The position numbers and the translations under genes are program-made. Shown here one piece after another: positions 14,692 through 16,356 of a stretch of DNA of 16,356 nt (within the stretch, counting starts at the first letter, position 1; each line of letters begins with the position of its first letter). Source of the stretch: JBDREA01 sp043820265 (GTDB lineage: Archaea; Altiarchaeota; Altiarchaeia; IMC4; JBDREA01). The stretch lies in contig JBDREA010000122.1 in assembly GCA_043820265.1 (NCBI GenBank), positions 1 to 16,356 on the forward strand. The letters run 5' to 3'. A model generated the notes under the pieces. That model worked only from the letters and a program-made list of their open reading frames with translations. It made no database searches and was not told the origin of the DNA.

Positions 14692-15948
14692 TCATTTGGG
14701 CATCTTCATGTTTACTGTAATCCTTTCTCCAATTGACACTATCACATCTTTCCCGAATCTTTTTCTTCCGATTTTTATCGCTTCCAGATCCATCCCGTCA
14801 AATTGGACTGTATCGACTCTACCTAGAAGTTTTCCCTCCAAAGAAAATACTTCCCGCCCTTTGATTCTACCTTTGATTTTTCGAATGGCCTGTATCTCTT
14901 CGTAAAAGAAATACTCAGTTGCCTTAATCCAGACGGTGAATAGGAGGATCGATAAAATCACAGAGGAAAGGAAGGTCCCTATCTGATATGTTTCGTCTAT
15001 CCAAAGGCGAGCACCGGATGTTCCGATAAAGTAAATGGCCCCTAAAAATCCAAGAAGTATCAGATATCTTCTGATCTGAATGTATCTTTTTAGACCGAGT
15101 TCGTCGATTATCTGGCCTACAAGGATAATTATGAAGGTTAAAATTGTGAAGTCTATCGCAGGAGAGGAACTAATAAAGTATGCGATTGACGTAATTGACG
15201 CGGAAAGATTGGAAGAAGACAAGTTCAGATTAGAAATATCTTCGATAGCATACCCTGCTGCGACAAACAAGGTTATCGCAGCTAAAGGATAGGTGTATAT
15301 CTTGATGTTCTCAACGGAAAGCGAGCGGACAAATGCCGACGCCCGGTAGAAGAATTCCTCCTCCCAACCAAAAGCCTTTATGATAAAGTATAATCCAATT
15401 ATCCCGATAATCAAGGAGATGGCCTGAAACCCGAAAAGGGAAAGCAGTAAAAAGGTGACTCCAGGAATCCCAAAAATCAGCCTAGCAAGCGTCGGCTCCT
15501 CGCTTATCTCCTGCAACACCCTCGTGATCTTAAAATAAGCCTTCTCCAATTCTTGGCTCTGCTGGACAATGACTGTATGCACGCTCATGATCTTGACTCT
15601 GCTTTGAATTATGGGCAGGATCTGCTCGTCTTCTGCTCCGTCAGAGACCAGGATCACCGAGGATGGATTGAATTTTTTAAGGACTTGGTCGAGTTGATTT
15701 GAAAGTTTTTTATCAGAAATAACTCCAACCTCATAGTCCCCGGTCAAGGTGACGACTTCCGTCGCCATAGCTTTTGCAATCTTCACAGCAGAAAAAATGG
15801 CATTTACGTCACTGTCTGTAGGGTCTGTAAGAGCGAGTTTTGACGCTGCCTTCAAATTATCCTCAGCCCCAAGAACAGGTCCCTTAACATTAGCCTTCCG
15901 CCCAAGATCATCGTCCCGGTCGACGCAGATAACAAGAGTCTGGACCAT
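14692..15948 (-). CDS. DUF373 membrane protein with C-terminal PRC-barrel-like domain
   Basis: A 418-residue protein of archaeal family DUF373 (COG2237), function unknown. Residues 1-150 form a cytosolic alpha/beta domain with three conserved acidic clusters: VICVDRDDDLG (4-14), LTDPTDSDVNAIFSAVKIAK (40-59) and VSDGAEDEQILP (101-112). About six membrane segments follow (near 155-173, 175-192, 218-233, 265-281, 294-310 and 322-340). After KIKGRIK, residues 364-413 (GREVFSLEGKLLGRVDTVQFDG cut here, then DVIVSIGERITV) match a PRC-barrel pattern and align with the neighbouring small PRC protein. The ATG at 15948 lies about 27 bases after a TATA box with no ribosome site, a leaderless start. It converges with the PhoU/RCK_C gene, 35 bases away, with no clear terminator between. 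Confidence 0.87.
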   Translation of the reverse strand: MVQTLVICVDRDDDLGRKANVKGPVLGAEDNLKAASKLALTDPTDSDVNAIFSAVKIAKAMATEVVTLTGDYEVGVISDKKLSNQLDQVLKKFNPSSVILVSDGAEDEQILPIIQSRVKIMSVHTVIVQQSQELEKAYFKITRVLQEISEEPTLARLIFGIPGVTFLLLSLFGFQAISLIIGIIGLYFIIKAFGWEEEFFYRASAFVRSLSVENIKIYTYPLAAITLFVAAGYAIEDISNLNLSSSNLSASITSIAYFISSSPAIDFTILTFIIILVGQIIDELGLKRYIQIRRYLILLGFLGAIYFIGTSGARLWIDETYQIGTFLSSVILSILLFTVWIKATEYFFYEEIQAIRKIKGRIKGREVFSLEGKLLGRVDTVQFDGMDLEAIKIGRKRFGKDVIVSIGERITVNMKMPK

Positions 15949-15970
15949 GATAGAAATTTAGCTGCAACAA

Positions 15971-15992
15971 ATATATAAGCCTCATTTGAGGC
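15971..15992 (-). promoter_or_regulatory. TATA box and adjoining palindrome of the DUF373 gene
   Basis: On the minus strand TTATATAT (reverse of 15971-15978) is centred about 27 bases before the ATG at 15948. Directly upstream, 15979-15992 reads GCCTCATTTGAGGC, two perfect 5-6 base arms. It covers the place of the BRE element, so it could be an operator, or it could be a small terminator stem for the upstream PRC-barrel gene. Confidence 0.6.
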
Positions 15993-16008
15993 GTTAACTC
16001 TATCTAAT

Positions 16009-16036
16009 AAAAAAAGCAGAAAGAAAGGAGAGGTAA
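16009..16036 (-). terminator. Pyrimidine/T-run terminator after the PRC-barrel gene
   Basis: On the minus strand, just past the PRC-barrel stop, the sequence is a long C/T stretch ending in a run of seven T residues (reverse of about 16009-16015). T-rich stretches alone can end transcription in archaea. The GCCTC/GAGGC stem at 15979-15992 lies further on. Confidence 0.5.
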
Positions 16037-16038
16037 AC

Positions 16039-16284
16039 TTAATCCTTTACGACCACGACTTTACTTACCGCATTCACTGAGTCGTATGGGATTATCAGGT
16101 TTCCTTCTTTGTCTTTTGGATAGGAGACCCGAGGCATTGTTTCTGCGATGGGTTCCACAAGAAGTGAGATAAACTGTCCTGTGTGCGTGTCTACTACGAT
16201 GTCGTCGACGCGGCCTAGTTCTTCGCCGCTAACTGTTATTACTGGTTTTCCTCCGAGTTGCCTTGCGATTATGTATGTTACCAT
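16039..16284 (-). CDS. Free-standing PRC-barrel domain protein
   Basis: An 81-residue protein that is a single PRC barrel: ITVSGEELGRVDDIVVDTHT (about 16-35), then FISLLVEP, and IPYDSVNAVSKVVVV at the end. Archaeal proteins of this type (COG1873) are common and small; PRC barrels occur in RimM and in photosynthetic reaction centre H subunits, where they mediate protein or RNA contacts. The function of the free archaeal form is not known to me. Start ATG 16284 has GGGGTGG 4 bases upstream, a good ribosome site. Its downstream neighbour DUF373 carries a similar domain at its own C-terminus, which suggests related roles. Confidence 0.88.
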   Translation of the reverse strand: MVTYIIARQLGGKPVITVSGEELGRVDDIVVDTHTGQFISLLVEPIAETMPRVSYPKDKEGNLIIPYDSVNAVSKVVVVKD

Positions 16285-16334
16285 TTTCCACCCCTTCTTA
16301 TTGTGAAAACAACATCATAGTAATGGGCATTAGG

Positions 16335-16347
16335 CTTTATAAACGTG
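16335..16347 (-). promoter_or_regulatory. TATA box of the PRC-barrel gene
   Basis: On the minus strand GTTTATAAAG is centred about 57 bases before the ATG at 16284, giving a leader of about 30 bases that contains the GGGGTGG ribosome site. Confidence 0.6.
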
Positions 16348-16356
16348 AGGTTTTCC

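Overview
The window looks like a chromosome segment from a euryarchaeon, probably methanogen-related or thermophilic; I cannot place it to genus. The evidence is the archaeal HMG-CoA synthase/thiolase/DUF35 cluster, a thermosome (group II chaperonin) next to a small heat-shock protein, a short archaeal glucan phosphorylase, a FlaK/EppA-type prepilin peptidase, the archaeal families DUF373, COG1709, COG1395 and COG4030, and TATA-box promoters. Several first genes of transcription units start about 24-28 bases after a TATA-like box and lack a Shine-Dalgarno sequence, which points to leaderless mRNAs. Internal genes use GGAG/GGTG-type sites.

Region by region. Bases 1-3168 (minus strand) form an operon: an XRE-type regulator, HMG-CoA synthase, acetoacetyl-CoA thiolase and a DUF35 zinc-ribbon/OB-fold protein that runs off the left edge. 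The three enzymes/scaffolds make HMG-CoA from acetyl-CoA, the first steps of the mevalonate route to archaeal lipids. In front of the operon (3189-3285) are four copies of a 13-14 base half-site in alternating orientation, a likely operator. Bases 3472-7633 (plus) hold a glycogen/glucan phosphorylase, an aspartate kinase with its own leaderless promoter, and a COG1395 HTH regulator. Bases 7750-10009 (plus) hold Hsp20 and the thermosome, closed by a strong hairpin-plus-T-run terminator at 10031-10069.

Bases 10105-10301 contain a small relic: a 56-codon transposase N-terminus lying between two perfect 15-base direct repeats. Bases 10332-12332 (minus) carry a PfkB-family kinase and a COG4030 HAD protein as a two-gene operon. 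Bases 12446-14656 (plus) carry a prepilin peptidase, then a stand-alone MgtE membrane domain followed by a PhoU/RCK_C protein, probably a divalent-cation channel with a separate cytosolic regulatory subunit. Bases 14692-16284 (minus) carry a DUF373 membrane protein with a PRC-barrel-like tail, and upstream of it a free-standing PRC-barrel protein.

Most of the window is core metabolism and housekeeping. The parts that deserve a second look are the operator array at 3189-3285, the DUF373/PRC-barrel pair, the split MgtE/PhoU-RCK_C transporter and the repeat-bounded transposase relic. I saw no CRISPR array, tRNA or rRNA gene.
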